The translations under genes and the position numbers were made by a program. The notes under the pieces are model-generated. The model ran no database searches. It was not told the DNA's origin and worked only from the letters and a program-made list of their open reading frames with translations. Below, piece after piece: positions 1-13,700 of a stretch of 64,000 nt of DNA (positions are counted from its first letter, which is position 1; each line of letters opens with the position of its first letter). The stretch comes from Isoperla grammatica (taxonomy: Eukaryota > Arthropoda > Insecta > Plecoptera > Perlodidae), in NCBI GenBank assembly GCA_945910005.1, contig OX246741.1, positions 52,028,424-52,092,423 on the forward strand. The letters run 5' to 3'.

Positions 1-330
1 TATCCCCTAAAATAATAGCGATATCTTCGGCTGTAGGAAACCGTAGCCTAGGGCCTAGGCCAATCGTTAGGTCTATAATCAGTGAAGTTCAGCGAAGACA
101 TAAAAATTGGCTGCTAGACTTAGGCCTAGGCCCTAGGCCTAGGGCCTACCCTATTTCTATTTTTCGTTTTTATCAATTTTCGAGTCTGGAACCTACGGCC
201 CTTCAATGCCCTTAGGCCTAGGCTAGGCCTACTTGTAGCCTACGTAGGTCTAGGCCCAAATCTGTTTCGGTCCATCCAAAGAAACCTGTCCAGACCTACT
301 TTGTAGGCCTAGGCCTACTCTCAGGCCACA
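1..330. repeat. GGCCTA-rich low-complexity DNA
   Basis: Dense overlapping copies of TAGGCCTA and CCTAGG, with near-continuous runs at about 118-150 and 300-320. No open frame or splice-like exon is visible. The same motif recurs at 32660-33130 and 33580-33735 and is scattered through all introns, so it is a genome-wide compositional habit rather than a local gene signal. Confidence 0.7.
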
Positions 331-1097
331 TCACCGATAGCGTAGACATGAACGTATTCCATGCAAATCACCAACTCGGGCAAACCCCCCTCCAATTTAG
401 CCTCAAGGTTTGAATCGGAGGAAGTGTGAAATGCGTAGGCATGGGCTTTTCACTGACGTCTGCTGAGTGCTTACGTAATCTAATTATATTCAGGGACTAG
501 CTAAACTGACCTTCGAAAATAAAATATTTGTTACCTGGTGCAAGAGCCAAACTGCAGTTATTTTTAGATCTCTGAAAATAGGGACACTTGTACTAAGCCT
601 ACTAGAACATATGCCCAACCCATGGGCTGCATACCCTTCAATGTGAAGTTCATTATGTCTTTTAATAAATATCTAGGCCTAGGTTAGGTAAAACTGAGAG
701 CATAGGCTGACACTACTTGCTTCCAGTTGAACTTTTCTTGCTACAGTGTAATGTAAGATAAGCTAACCTAGATTTTTAGAAACTTCTGTGACATCCCATT
801 TTAAGGCCAAGTCCTATTTTTTCATTCATATGGTGGGAGAGAGCATAGCCCATTCTGTTTTAGGCCAATAATTGATTACCCAGGAAGCCATACAAAATGA
901 TGAAAAATCCTAAACCCCACATTTTTCAAATGCATGTCCACCAGCAGAGTAGGCCTATAATCCACATTATTTTGGTGGATCATACAATGATTTGTAATAT
1001 AAATAACGAAACCAAAACACCGAGACAGATGTCGTAGGCCTACCGGTAAGCTAAGTTCACATTTCTACCTATAGTCTACTTATTTATTAAGCAAGCG
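331..1097. other. Non-coding stretch upstream of the first visible citrate synthase exon
   Basis: No convincing exon, RNA gene or repeat was recognised. The first coding exon of citrate synthase, which should encode about 15 residues of targeting peptide, is not identifiable here. This stretch is either intron 1 or the promoter side of the gene. Confidence 0.4.
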
Positions 1098-1842
1098 AAG
1101 CGAGCGTCTCCATTAAACTTTTATGGCACTTGTTCTGTTTGTTTGTTTGTTTGTTTGTTGTTAAGTTAGTTTTTTTTTAAATGCCTGCCGATAGCGGTCG
1201 AACGGAAAGTCCGATCAAGTTGAAATTTGGACCATCCACAAGCCTCAATGTGGATTGAAGGTGTATAGTTCTGTGGCAAAATCGATCGAAAATTTACAAA
1301 GTTACACCAGGTACTATTATAAATCCATGGTTACACCATAGTTAGGCCTACTGAAAAATATTTTTCTGAAACAAAATGGCGGAAAATATGAGATAGACAA
1401 ATTTTTGTAAAGATTTTTCCAAACATAAATATGTTAATTTTATGGCGATCTGATAAGTAGCCTATTAGCAAAGTTACACAAAAGTTAGGCTACTTGAAAA
1501 TATTTTTCTGAAACACAGTACCTAACAGCACAATGTGAGGTGGCTTTATTATAGTAAATTTTTGTCCGGTCCCGAATTTTAAACCCGATCTGATATGTAT
1601 TAGAGGCAGAAATTACATTTCTATTGCTGTCAGTGTTAGTAACGGTGGCGGGCTGTGTAGAAAACACTACGAAATGACAACGAAGATTCTTAGCATCGCA
1701 CATTGCACAGCATTCAGCAATGTCGGGAAGTATAACAGCTATGGAAATTAGCGCATCTTGAATTATTGTTAATTGTTGTTTTTCTTAGCTTTGAGAACTT
1801 TTCACCAGAAAGTTCATAGATATATATAGACACACTCGCTTA
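1098..1842. mobile_element. Dispersed ~745-bp repeat, copy A
   Basis: The segment matches 7835-8585 along nearly its whole length and in the same orientation. Shared blocks include AAGCGAGCGTCTCC at the left, GATCAAGTTGAAATTTGGAC, and AGAGGCAGAAATTA further right. The left end starts AAGCGAG and the right end finishes CTCGCTT, so short terminal inverted repeats are possible. It carries an internal direct repeat around AAAATATTTTTCTGAAAC. No long open frame is present. It looks like a non-autonomous DNA element, but the superfamily is unknown. Confidence 0.6.
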
Positions 1843-1885
1843 TCAACACATCACACAGAGCATTTTCCTAGTTTATTTATTTATA

Positions 1886-1980
1886 GGCCCTATTTATTGT
1901 CTATCCTATTCAATTATAAAAAATGATTTACAAAGGAGGGCAATAAATAGAACTATGCAGACAATTAATAATAATTAACA
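1886..1980 (-). mobile_element. Retroposon 3' end fragment, copy 1
   Basis: This segment shares TATTGTCTATCCTATTCA and GATTTACAAAGGAGG with 46125-46185. Both are followed by A-rich, open-ended sequence, which suggests the 3' end of a retroposon read on the minus strand. It ends only about 17 bases before the acceptor of the citrate synthase exon at 1998. Confidence 0.4.
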
Positions 1981-1997
1981 TTGTGTTTTCTTGCCAG

Positions 1998-2159
1998 AAG
2001 GTGTTGCCTGCCCTGTCAGTTCTCCTGAGAAACCTGACAGATGCATCAACAGACCTGAAAGCCATTCTCCAGCAGAAAGTTGCCGTCGAGCAAGAACGAG
2101 TAAAGACCTTCCGGAAGTCACATGGAGCCACCAAAGTGGGCGAGGTCACCGTTGACATG
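1998..2159 (+). CDS. CS: Citrate synthase exon: N-terminal helices
   Basis: The acceptor is TTGCCAG just before 1998 and the donor is GTGAGT at 2160. It encodes 54 residues in phase 0, including [17 protein letters not shown] and ending VTVDM. The first few residues are the tail of the targeting peptide. An alternative acceptor at 1999-2000 would drop one lysine; the sequence alone does not decide between them. Confidence 0.9.
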
Positions 2160-4710
2160 GTGAGTAACGTTCTTATTCTACCTCAGGGCTACTGTGCAGT
2201 GTAGTCGCGCATTCTTATTTATGTTTTTTTCTAACTGGCAACTTGCAAATACGTAACATTGAACCCAATAACCTGACATAGAGTAGGGCCTAGGTCTAAA
2301 TGACTTTTTTACTTCTGTTTTTCTTTTAATCAAATTGTTCTTTTCAATAAGATTTTAATTTATTGAAATTGACAATATCAGTGTTTCTCAAATGGGTAAA
2401 TCAACCGAAAAATTGCAATTTAAAATACTTCCCCATTCATTTCAGGTAATCATATTTTTTCTAATTACTTCAAGGGAGGTCCAAGTTCATCAAATTTTGT
2501 AAATCTCCGATTTAATGGTTGGTTAGGCCTACCATGGTTTCAACAAACACATGCTTATGCTTGTTGCCTTTAAAAATCTATTCATGTTTGTTCAGAGCAA
2601 ATTTTTGATTAACGCCTAATCTCAGATTAACGGTTTGGTGAAATTGGGTCTCAGCATTCTTGTAGCTTTAAATGAATGTAAACTAATAAATTTCCACTCT
2701 GATAAATTTGCACTCGCAAACTGCGAGCTTGTAGTAGGATCGTCAAGGGTTGAAACTACGCGCTTCGATGATGGCTTATAATCTTAGAAGCCTAACAAGA
2801 ACTCAGTAATAATAGTAATTGCTATTGACAATGACTGATGAGGAAAAGAAAAATGTGAATGCTGAGATAATTTTGCCTGATGTCATAATGTCGTTGTCCT
2901 TGACGTTATGCTTACTTGGGTTGCCTGCTGTTGATCTTTAAAGCTTACGCAAATGCATTTAACCTTACAGGAAAAATGGACAAGTTTTACAATAGACCTC
3001 ATCACTCTTGACATCATTGCACTTATCTTATTTTCATTGCATTCAATACAATAATCAGCCAATATACAAACTAAAATCAGCTAGGCATACCTAGGAGTGT
3101 GACCATTTTCCTAAAAAGAAAATTTGGGACAAATAAACATGTGAACACAGTTATCTCGTAGGAGTCGCAAAGCTGACAATCCGCAAGGGTTTGGGGGACA
3201 AGGCCCCCCCCCCCCCCAATAATCAGGCCCGCAGTGAATTTTTTTTAAAGAGCACTTTTGGGGTGTTTTTAGTGATATTTTTGTTGCTTTGAAAGTGGAT
3301 GATATCGTCTTTGATACGGGCTTCAAAATTATTTTATGTGAGAATATACTTTGTATCCTACTAAGCTACTTGAAATGTGAAGTTATTACTGGAACTGGAA
3401 GCAATTATTCTTAGGTACCGTTACCAAAAATAGGAAATTTCAGTAATCTTACATTTCAACACAAATCTGGAACAAGTGGCTGACCTGAAAGATTTTTTCG
3501 GGACACCGGGACTAGGGGCAGAAATCCGGGACAATCATGGTTTTCCGAGACAGATGGTCACCCCAGGCGCCTACATGTCATGAGTAAAGTAGATGTCTCT
3601 GTACAGTAGTAACTAGTAAGCTGAGCCTGGCATTATGCAGTTTCAAAGAGCAAAGATAACATGCAGTTTGATGGCTGAATCTAGAAAAAAGGAGAATGTA
3701 GCTACTGGCTACTGTAGGCATACCTACTAGGGATGGGATCGATAACAAAATATCGGAATCGATGATGGAGGCTCCTGATTAGAGACACGTAAAAATAGCA
3801 GTTTCAAGTCGTCTGTTTAGAACTCTCAGTTTTAAAGAATGCACTTTTGGAGCATCTGTTCTTCCCTCGCATACAAATACAAGAATCGATTCGTCAAATT
3901 TGGATTCTATTTTTAAAGAATCAACTCGGAATCGATTAATCAATGCTATTCCTTATACCTACCGGTAATTCAAATTCTGCGCATCTACGTATAGGCCTAA
4001 TGTGGTAAAGGTACCGGTACACTACTCATTTTTAATGATTTATAAACAAAATGTATGGTTTGTTTATTACTATTTAGTATTTACTACCGGTACGATATCG
4101 GTAAACTCACCTACTTAATTAGTAATTTTCTTTTGTCTCTTCAAAAACAAACTGTTTATTTGAATTTAATTTAATTGATTTCAAAACGAGCTTTATTCCA
4201 GTTTTAATATACTTTATTAGAAATTATTATTGATAGTGAATTGTTATCAATGTTTGTACTAGCCTACAGTGTATTCCTGAAATTCTCTCGACTATTTGTA
4301 CATTATTATTCTTTGTGTTAAATATGCTGACCACCTCCCCCCCCCTGCCCCCCCCCCCCCCCCAAACATTATTGTTAATCTTGGTAATTTTGTTAGTCCC
4401 AACAGTCAAGTTGCCTCCTAGCCATCACAGCCTACTGTTAAATTTGGTATGAAACTAGATTGTAGCTTTATGAGTGACATGTGGTAAAATTATTTTTGCC
4501 AAGTTTGCTGAGAAAGAACTAGATAAGCTAGAGATCGGCTGATCTCGTGAGTCACGACCGACCGCTGTTTCACGATTTGTGCACTCCATCTAGTCATGAA
4601 ATATGTTGATAGGTTTTTAATTAGTATCCGATCGGGTGATAAAGAGGAAACTTGACCCTGAATGCTAATGGTCCGAGTCCTGCTTACACTGGCAGTTTTG
4701 TCACTTCACA

Positions 4711-4782
<72 letters not shown>

Positions 4783-7700
4783 GCTCTTGCTCGCTCTCGT
4801 TTTAAGCTAACTATAATGATGCTACTTTATTACATTATTATTCCAGATTGATAATGGGTATTAAATTGACTACTAAATTCAACTGACTAATTTAACAAGT
4901 GTTATTCATAAAAAAATGACTGTATGCCTGTTATCAAGATGTTACGTAAGGTCAACTCTTGATTGTATTGGACCACACATTCTACACTTGGGCTAAACTA
5001 TAATGATGGGCTGCAATCGCCATATATACATGTTGAAATGTTGAGTGTGGCATTTAAGAACATGGGACGACCTAGTTTTAAATTGCAATTTTATGGGGGG
5101 GGGGGGGGTATCATCTCCAATTCATTTTCATTGATTAATTTAAATATGTTGCAATTTTATGGGTAGTATTATGTCCAATTCTTTTTATTGATTACTTTAA
5201 ATATGTAGCAATTTTATGGGGGGGTAACATGTTCGATTCATATTCATTGATTAATTTTAGTATGTAGCAATCTTATGGGGGGTATCATGTCCAATTCATA
5301 TTCATTGATTAAAGGGGTTCTCACCCGCTAGATTTATTTTTTACCATATGATCTACTCCACCACACCAATCGATAATGAACCATTACACATCGTGAGTTG
5401 AAACCTGTGAATTGTTATTAATTAATGAAATTTCTGGTTAACNNNNNNNNNNNNNNNNNNNNNNNNNNNNNNNNNNNNNNNNNNNNNNNNNNNNNNNNNN
5501 NNNNNNNNNNNNNNNNNNNNNNNNNNNNNNNNNNNNNNNNNNNNNNNNNNNNNNNNNNNNNNNNNNNNNNNNNNNNNNNNNNNNNNNNNNNNNNNNNNNN
5601 NNNNNNNNNNNNNNNNNNNNNNNNNNNNNNNNNNNNNNNNNNCAAACTGGTACACAGCAGTAGCCATCGAGAAATATGATACGCAAAGTGTTACAATTAC
5701 GAGACGATGAGACGCAAACCCGTGACCCTGACTGACTGACTACACACGTGCTGCCTGCCCCTCCTCCTTCCCTTCCCCCCCACCGACTATCGCGTGACTG
5801 GAAGTGCGGATGTGCACAGCAACGCTCAAAACGAAATGGAGCACCCGATTACACATCTTTATTTTGTACCTGAACGGAAGCTCCGATTACAAAACCAAAA
5901 TGTACGAAATACGCAGAAAAGAAAGACGCAGCGAAAAGTATTACATCATTTTTTTTTTGGAGCAGAATCCTCCAAGGTCCCAAGGCATACAGGTCGTCCC
6001 AATGCTATTTCTTATGGGAGATTTTCGCCGATGGATCCTAGCTCGAAAATCACTAACTTGATAATTTTTTCCCGGGTTATGGTGAACCCGATTTTTTGTC
6101 TTTTAGTCGCGTATTTCATAGCTAATTAGCCTAAGTTAAACATATTTTTTTGGTCTAGCGGGTGAGAACCCCTTTAATTTAAATGTGTAATTAATTGAGA
6201 ACTCGGAACACTCAGAGTAATAACGCCTCACAAATATTTTGTACCCTCTATAATGAACTCAATAATAGTTCGCTAGAAAACTGAAAGTGATCTAAGTTGT
6301 TACGGAAGTAAATCATAGAAGTTCCAATTCACCATTCACCATTCCATGAATGTGATATTATACATGTTAAAAGCTGGGTTTCTTAGCCTAAGAAGTGAAA
6401 AGGAATCGAAACAGCTGAGCTAGCCTATCTCTTCTACTTAGTGCTACAGTATATGTATTTGTATCAGATTCTATTTTTGAATAGGCCTATATTATGTCAA
6501 AATTACAAAATCGGTGTTCGTTTGCCAAGTTGCTGGTAGGCTTGACCTAGCTTGACCTATTTTCAGTATAGCTTCCTGGCCATACAAGTTACACAAGTCG
6601 AGTTGTTAATTGTGTATTTGTTATTGATACCCACAAAACAAAAGACAATCTTAATAACCCTACTAGGCTCGTTAGTAAAGGTTGATAAAGCAGATTCAGA
6701 AATAGCTGGACAACGTTTTAATCTGGTTAGTTTCCAGAAGTTGTGGTGACAATTCAAATAGGAACTCTCTACACTGAATGGTTTTGTCTTGGCATTAAGC
6801 CAGGTGTATGTGGCCTTTGAATCAGTCACATGTATTATGTAAAGAGCCAAACCCTTGCTTCACTTCACACGTAGTCCTGAACCATGTAGCTGTCTAAATT
6901 TAAACTATTTTACATATGAGTTGATTGTAGGCCTGTAAGAGTTAGGTAATGTGGGGGCCTTCATTAGCTTGTATTGAAATTAGTTGTCCCCTGTTCTCTA
7001 GTTTGCATAGATGATAAAGATTGGTCTTGTTGGTTTTAACATAGCAGACAAGAGTACATTAATTCTTTAGCTGCATTATTTGAACTTTTTATGATTATGC
7101 CTATGTCGTTAAAATCAGTGGCATAACAAGAAAATGTTCGAAGGGGTTCGACTAGTAGAGAAGACATAGTAATGAGCATGAGGTGAACGCGACACAGCCA
7201 CCTGATTTTTTTTTGCCATACCTAGATGAAATTAAATTATTTGTTGAAATCTATTAATGTTAAAGTTTTGTTAAGTCCCAGTAAGTATAGGCTGTCATCT
7301 ATTTTTCCCCATTAGTAAAAGTAATGTGGCCATGGTCAATGATTAGATAGATATGTATTTATTTTCCATTTAAACTCCACACTACCTAGCATTATAAAAT
7401 AGGATTTGAATTCCAAAGACTGTACCTCTTTTAATACTACAAGCGGTGCACGCCATCATTTTGATGCAATAGTGTTTGTTTAGGTCATATACTTACGTTA
7501 CCTAAAAAATTAACATTGGAGATCTGATTTACAAGGTGCCTCCTACCTACCTACCAAGTTATTATAAATAAATATTAACCAATACTACAGGCAGTCCAAT
7601 AATAATTACACTCATCAAAATATAGTTTTAAAAAGTCAAATAATAATAGGGTTGAGTGAGATTTATATGGCAGACCATGGGTTGTTGGGTAATTCATATT

Positions 7701-10700
7701 TATCAATGGAAATTTAATATGGAACAATTAATTTTTGACTACATTCTAAAAGTAGGTCAACCTTCTCATAGTGATTACAGTTACAATGCTAAGAAGTTAT
7801 TAATTTGTTAAATTATTATTTAGAGATTTCATTAAGCGAGCGTCTCCATTCTACTCTTATGGCACTCGTTCTGTTTGGTTTTTTGTATTTTGTTATTATT
7901 TCTCGCGATAGCGGTCAAACGGGAAGTCTGATCAAGTTGAAATTTGGACCATCGACATGCCTCGATGTGGATTGAATGTGTTTAGTTTTGTGGCAAAATC
8001 TTTTGAAAAGTTACAAAGTTACACCATAGTTACTGGAAAATATTTTTCTGGAACATAATGGTGGCAACACGTGAGATAGTCAAATTTTTATATACATTTT
8101 TCCGGTCACGAATATGTTCATTTTATGGCGATCTAATAAGTAGGCCTATTGGCAAAGTTAAACAAACGTTACTCGAAAATATTTTTCTGAAACACAGTAA
8201 CGGCAAAATGTGTGGTGGCTATATCATAATAAATTTTGTCTGGTCACAAATATACTAATTTTAACGTGATCTGATACGTATTAGAGGCAGAAATTATATT
8301 TCTATTGCTGTCAATAAGTGTTACATAGTAACGGTGGTGGACCTTGTAGAAAACACTATACAAAATGACAACGGAAAATCTTGGCAACGCACATTCCACG
8401 ACATTCAACAATGTCGGAAAGTATAATAGCTATGGTAATTAGAAAAAATGTTGCAATACACATTTTTGTATTGTTGTCAATTGCTGTTTTTACACTTTTT
8501 TGTATCTTTATCTCTTACATTGAACAATGACAATAGCTTTGCGAACTTTTCTCCAGAAAGTTCGTGGACATGAAAGCACTCGCTTTTGCTTATCAATGCG
8601 CCACATCCTAGTTTAATTATTATTTAAAGACTTCAGTATAATTTGTTGGCCTTCCTTGTAACAAAAAAACTGTGGGTTCATATCATGTCATATCGTCACA
8701 ATTCCACTTCGGGCATGCTGTAAAAAAAGGTTGTCAGTTTAAACTCTGCAATATAAAGTTCAACTGTGGTACACCTATAATAACAAATATTAGGTAGACA
8801 CATGCTAATTTAAGAAAATTTTAAAATTTGCTATGCCTGTAGGGCATATATATATAAAATAAAAGTAATTGTTGCTTACATTTAGCAATTGAATGAAGGG
8901 AAAGTAATCACTAGCCCTGTGAATCAACTTTCAATATTGAAATAATAGTGATCTAAACAGGTTTTACATTACTACATGCAATACATTTAATCAGGCCATT
9001 AGTCTGAAACAGTGGAGTTCACACAAGGTCCCTAAATCTGGTTTCATATTGACATTGATAAAACATGGCCTCAAATAAGTTTAAAATAGTTGCTCAATAT
9101 TGCATTGTGTGTAATGTGTACTGATAAGTGACTTTAAGATGGAGGTAAAGTAGCACTGCACAACACAGCCTGATATATTCAAAAGTACTAACATAACTAA
9201 TGATGAGACCACATGGGCTTCTCTGTACATGTTGCCCTTATCTTGGACCTTTAAATAAAATAAATAAATTCACATTTAGAGTCTACCCACTCGGTAACTA
9301 AACTGATTTGCAGTGGGGGACTTTAATTTAAAGTGACTAAACCAAACCTGTAGGCTTCAAACACCATCGACGAGTGAGCGATAACCAATCAAAGATCGAT
9401 ATTTCAAATATGAAACATGTGAATCAGTGATTGGACAGTGCGAACACCCGCAGACAAATCAACAAGGCCGATTCTATTCATAACAACTTTGAATTTATTG
9501 AGTGCTTTGTTGCTAGGACGGCTTCAAAGTCACCGTTCACTTATTCCTATTCCAAGAAGTGATGGAATTGAATCCATCCATATTAGAAGTTAAAAAATTC
9601 TGCCTGATACATCAAATCTACATCAAATCTAGACTGCTTTTTTTTTTTTTTTGTAACTACATATATACAGTAGCTCTTCTGACCATGAACTCAATGAGGT
9701 CAGTGTGCATGTTTAATGAATTACTAAAGCATCTTTGCAAACTATTTCAATTGAAACTGTGAAATTATGCTTTATGATGATTACCATCATTACACTAATT
9801 AGTCGCAGTGTCGAAGTAGAATAATAAGAACGCAAACGTGTTATGAACGTATGATAGTGATTTCTAATTCTGGATTCAATACCTGAAGCTACAAACCACA
9901 GCGCGACACAGAACTAAATACCATTTAGGCTATCATTTGCATTCGGCTGATAAAGCAATAAACTTATGTGTCAGTGGCTGATAAGTGATTTGATTTCTTG
10001 AGGAAAAATGGTGTAGACTATAGATAGGCCTACTTAAGTTTATATGAACCTATCAGTGAAGATATAATTGAAGTGTACACTGTATAATCTATACTATAAA
10101 ATTGTGATGGGTAAATTCTATAAATTCTAGTTATTGAAAAAGAAAGCTTTTTCATTTTTAAATATTTTATCCATCATGACTCTTACAGGTGCTTCATTAA
10201 AATATGCAAGCATTACTCCTATTACAATGACCTAGTGTTTTTCTTATTCTGCAATAAACGTTCTCGACCTTGAAGTTCTCACTACACTATAGCTGGAACA
10301 GTTTAAAGGTCTACACACGTATTTGCTGGTTAGCATTACATAAGCACAGTCCTGATATTTATTACTGTACTAGACGTGTGCCCTGCCACTGGCATTATCT
10401 TGGTGCATGCTTAGTACTCTCTTATGTAATCAACACATGTTTTCCTTGAACTTGTCCTACTTGCAACTATCTGTTGAAAAGGATTCTTTAAGCAACAAGT
10501 AATATGTCATTGGAAATGAGGCAAAGCTAATTCATGAGTGTTAAATGTGTACATACCTTGGCCTTTGGGCATGAATATTGTAAAAACAATGCCCCCTTAG
10601 CTTGTCATTGTTTAGCTCAAGGTTATGCTACATTTTCAGTTGCACAAACAAATCTGTCTTTATACTGTATATGGGCCTTAGTTAATAGCACGTGTCTCAA

Positions 10701-13700
10701 TCTGTTAGTTCAGTCAAAGATAATTACAACAGTATTTAAAGCAGAAAAGAAGTAAATTAGTAATTTTACTTGTTGATGAAGTAAGACATTCCATGATGAC
10801 TTGCAACTATCTCTATTCTATTAGCTGGTAGTGGAACTCTTTTTGTGAAAGCATAGGTATTTAATTTACCTTTGTGTATCTTATAATTCAAAATTGTATA
10901 AAACATAACTAGAATGTCGTATTAAAAGTTGCTGTTTAAAGCAACACTAAAATACCCATGTAACAAAATGTCTGGCTTAATTTCCCTAGTCAAGACATTA
11001 CAAGTAAACCCACAGATACGAGCAATGTGAAATTTACGGTAAATAATGATAGCATAAAAATGTTTTAAAATTGGTTTTGTTTCACAAAATGATTTAGAAC
11101 AGAAAATGGCATAAGTAAATCATTACTAAAAACTAAAATTGGTATGAATGGGTGTTTTTTTTTTTTTTTGATGGCGAAAAGCTCTCAAAAATATTTAATT
11201 TTACACAATGCATATTTGTAATTTGGTCACTACAGCCCCCCCTCCCCCAACTTATAATATTTGCCAGTATGTAGGGCCTACATGTGATTCAATCTAATTT
11301 CTGAAAACATCTTGAAACAGACTCAGTGCCGAGCCACTCTGTATAAGACCACATTCAAACTTCGTACCTCTAGATAAGACTTCCAGTCTTGAATGAATAA
11401 CTAATTACACACTGGAAAATGCAGGAGATATTGATAAAACTACAGAGATGCAATTATTGTTTATTATTGTGACTCAATAAATAAAACTGAAATAGATGAT
11501 GTAAATTCAAACACTTTTTTCAGTCCAGTTTTAGCTTTTACGTTTACCTACTTTCTATTCTATGATAGTGCAGGCTTAGACCAATAGAACTTAAATTTGA
11601 ATATCCTGATCAAAATTTTTAAATAAATAAATTAAAATTGCGGTGCAATGCCCACTTACAAGAAATGACTTGCAGTAGTTTCTTATTGCTTGCAAAGGTT
11701 TTCCTTATTGTTTTACAACATTCTCGTCGAAGGAAGGGGGCAATTAATAGGAGTAGCTCCTTATTGCAAAGATTTTCCTTGTTGTTAATTCTCGTAGAAC
11801 TTAACTTTTAAGGATAAGAAATGTGCTATTTTGTAATCTTATTCTTTTCTGCTGTTGTTGTTGCATTGCCCATTCAGTTCAGATTACGTTTGTTGTACTG
11901 TGCTTAAACCCTATTTATGTTTTTGTGGTGTCTGGTGCTCGTAGGTGTCGAAATACATGCAGGCCTACTTGTTTGATGATCCGTTTGATCGGTGATCGGG
12001 GTGGAATTGATTTTAAAAATAAAAAAATAAAAACTTACAAGCAGTATTTTCCACTAGTACCTAAAATTAATTTTATGTCGTTTGGAACTACAGGGATCGG
12101 AGGGGGGGGGGGCGATCAGTCTCATATTATGGCTACCAGAGTAGACGTAGAAGATCATGATCCCATATTATATGAAAATTAATTTTTCTATTGTCCTTTC
12201 CAATTAGCAATTAAACCAATTAGTATTGTAGGCCTTATTTTATTTGTGGTATTGGAGTTATTTTTTTGTTGGCAATATTGCAATTTTCCAGTTGATTCTC
12301 CTGTTGTGAAACACTTTGTATTGTTGATTAAAATCACTTAAAATCTTACTTGGATTGAAAAAAGTAAAAAAACTGTTTAAAAAAAAAGATTTAAATACAA
12401 AAAATAATCTCTCTGTCAGTGATTGATGGTGATTGATTTGATTTAACATGCACAATTCTCGATATTAATAATCATATCGAACGTCAACTTGTAGGCATTG
12501 TGTCTTCTTCATGGATCTAATCTTTTGCCTTTATTCTGTTGGTAGATGTATGGAGGTATGCGAGGCATCAAGGGTCTCGTTTGTGAAACATCTGTTCTGG
12601 ATGCCGACGAGGGTATTCGGTTCCGAGGTTATTCCATCCCCGAGTGCCAGAAGCTTCTGCCCAAGGCCAAGGGAGGTGCTGAACCTCTTCCGGAAGGACT
12701 GTTCTGGCTGCTAATCACTGGAGATGTTCCCACAGAGGCTCAAGTTAAAGCTATTTCCAAAGAGTGGGCTAACAGGTGAGTTTCTATGTGTGTGGTTTGT
12801 GGTTGTTACTATTTGGGCCCATCCCCTAAAACACTGCTGTATTGTTAAACATATCATGAGTGTAACAACACAACCCATTCTCTTTTATTTATTTAGTACG
12901 TACTAAGAAAACCAATAGAATTAATATATTTTATTTTATGATTGTGTAGAAAAACTTCATTTTTATATACTTTAAATTAAGCATACTCAAAACAAATTTA
13001 AATAGTAGCCTAAATAGAATAGTAACAAGAACACTTTTCTATGTAATTCTGCTTGTATTTTTAAAAACTGTTTCACTAGCAGGAAATTAAAATTAAATAC
13101 GTATTTCCATTATTTTTTTATATCCTTTATCAAGAAACGCCACTGATAGCATGGATTTTTCAATATTTTCTTACAGATTTTCGTGAACAATGTTGTTGGA
13201 CAATATTTGTTCCACCAATTTTCCACTACCCTGTCTGATGGTGATGGTTTTGATTGTTATAGAGCTGGTCTGCCTTCTCACATAGTCACTATGCTAAACA
13301 ACTTCCCCACGAACCTTCATCCAATGTCGCAGTTCTCTGCAGCTATCACCGCGCTCAACTCTGAGAGCAAGTTCGCACAGGCCTACGCAAGTGGTGTGCA
13401 TAAATCCAAGTACTGGGAGGTAGGTAACTGATATTGCTTAGTTATAACTGCAAAATACTTTGAAGCTTAATTCTGATAACAGGGTTTTTTGTTGGATAGA
13501 AGTTAGCTAGACCCTAATAGATCTTTATATTTAATTATCTTTAATTTAATAATTTTTAGTTTTTTTTTTTTTTATTATATTAAAAATTTAAAATATTATT
13601 GCCTGAATGTTGACATTTACACCCGAACAGAATAGATAGGGCCTACTTGTAATATCTTGGGCATGCAGCCTTATTCAACTTTTGATTCAACTCGTTTATC

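Larger units (their letters stand above)
2160..12545 (+). other. Citrate synthase intron, 10.4 kb
   Basis: It runs from donor GTGAGT to acceptor TTGGTAG. It contains poly-C tracts, a hAT-type MITE (3728-3954), a CT microsatellite, a 57-66-bp tandem repeat interrupted by a TTAA MITE with an assembly gap, dispersed repeat copy B and a SINE-related block at 9255-9545. Otherwise (6180-7830, 8590-9250, 9550-12545) I see only AT-rich DNA, homopolymers and an approximate duplication around 11672-11737 and 11751-11801. Confidence 0.85.

Noticed and set aside
5418..5686. Open frames made mostly of unknown residues
   Set aside because: They are produced by the run of N and carry no information.
5794..6129. 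111-codon open frame
   Set aside because: Lies inside the TTAA MITE beside the N gap; no recognisable domain, and a second overlapping frame of similar length exists.
11823..12182. 119-codon open frame in a citrate synthase intron
   Set aside because: Low-complexity composition, runs through a G homopolymer, no family resemblance and no splice logic.
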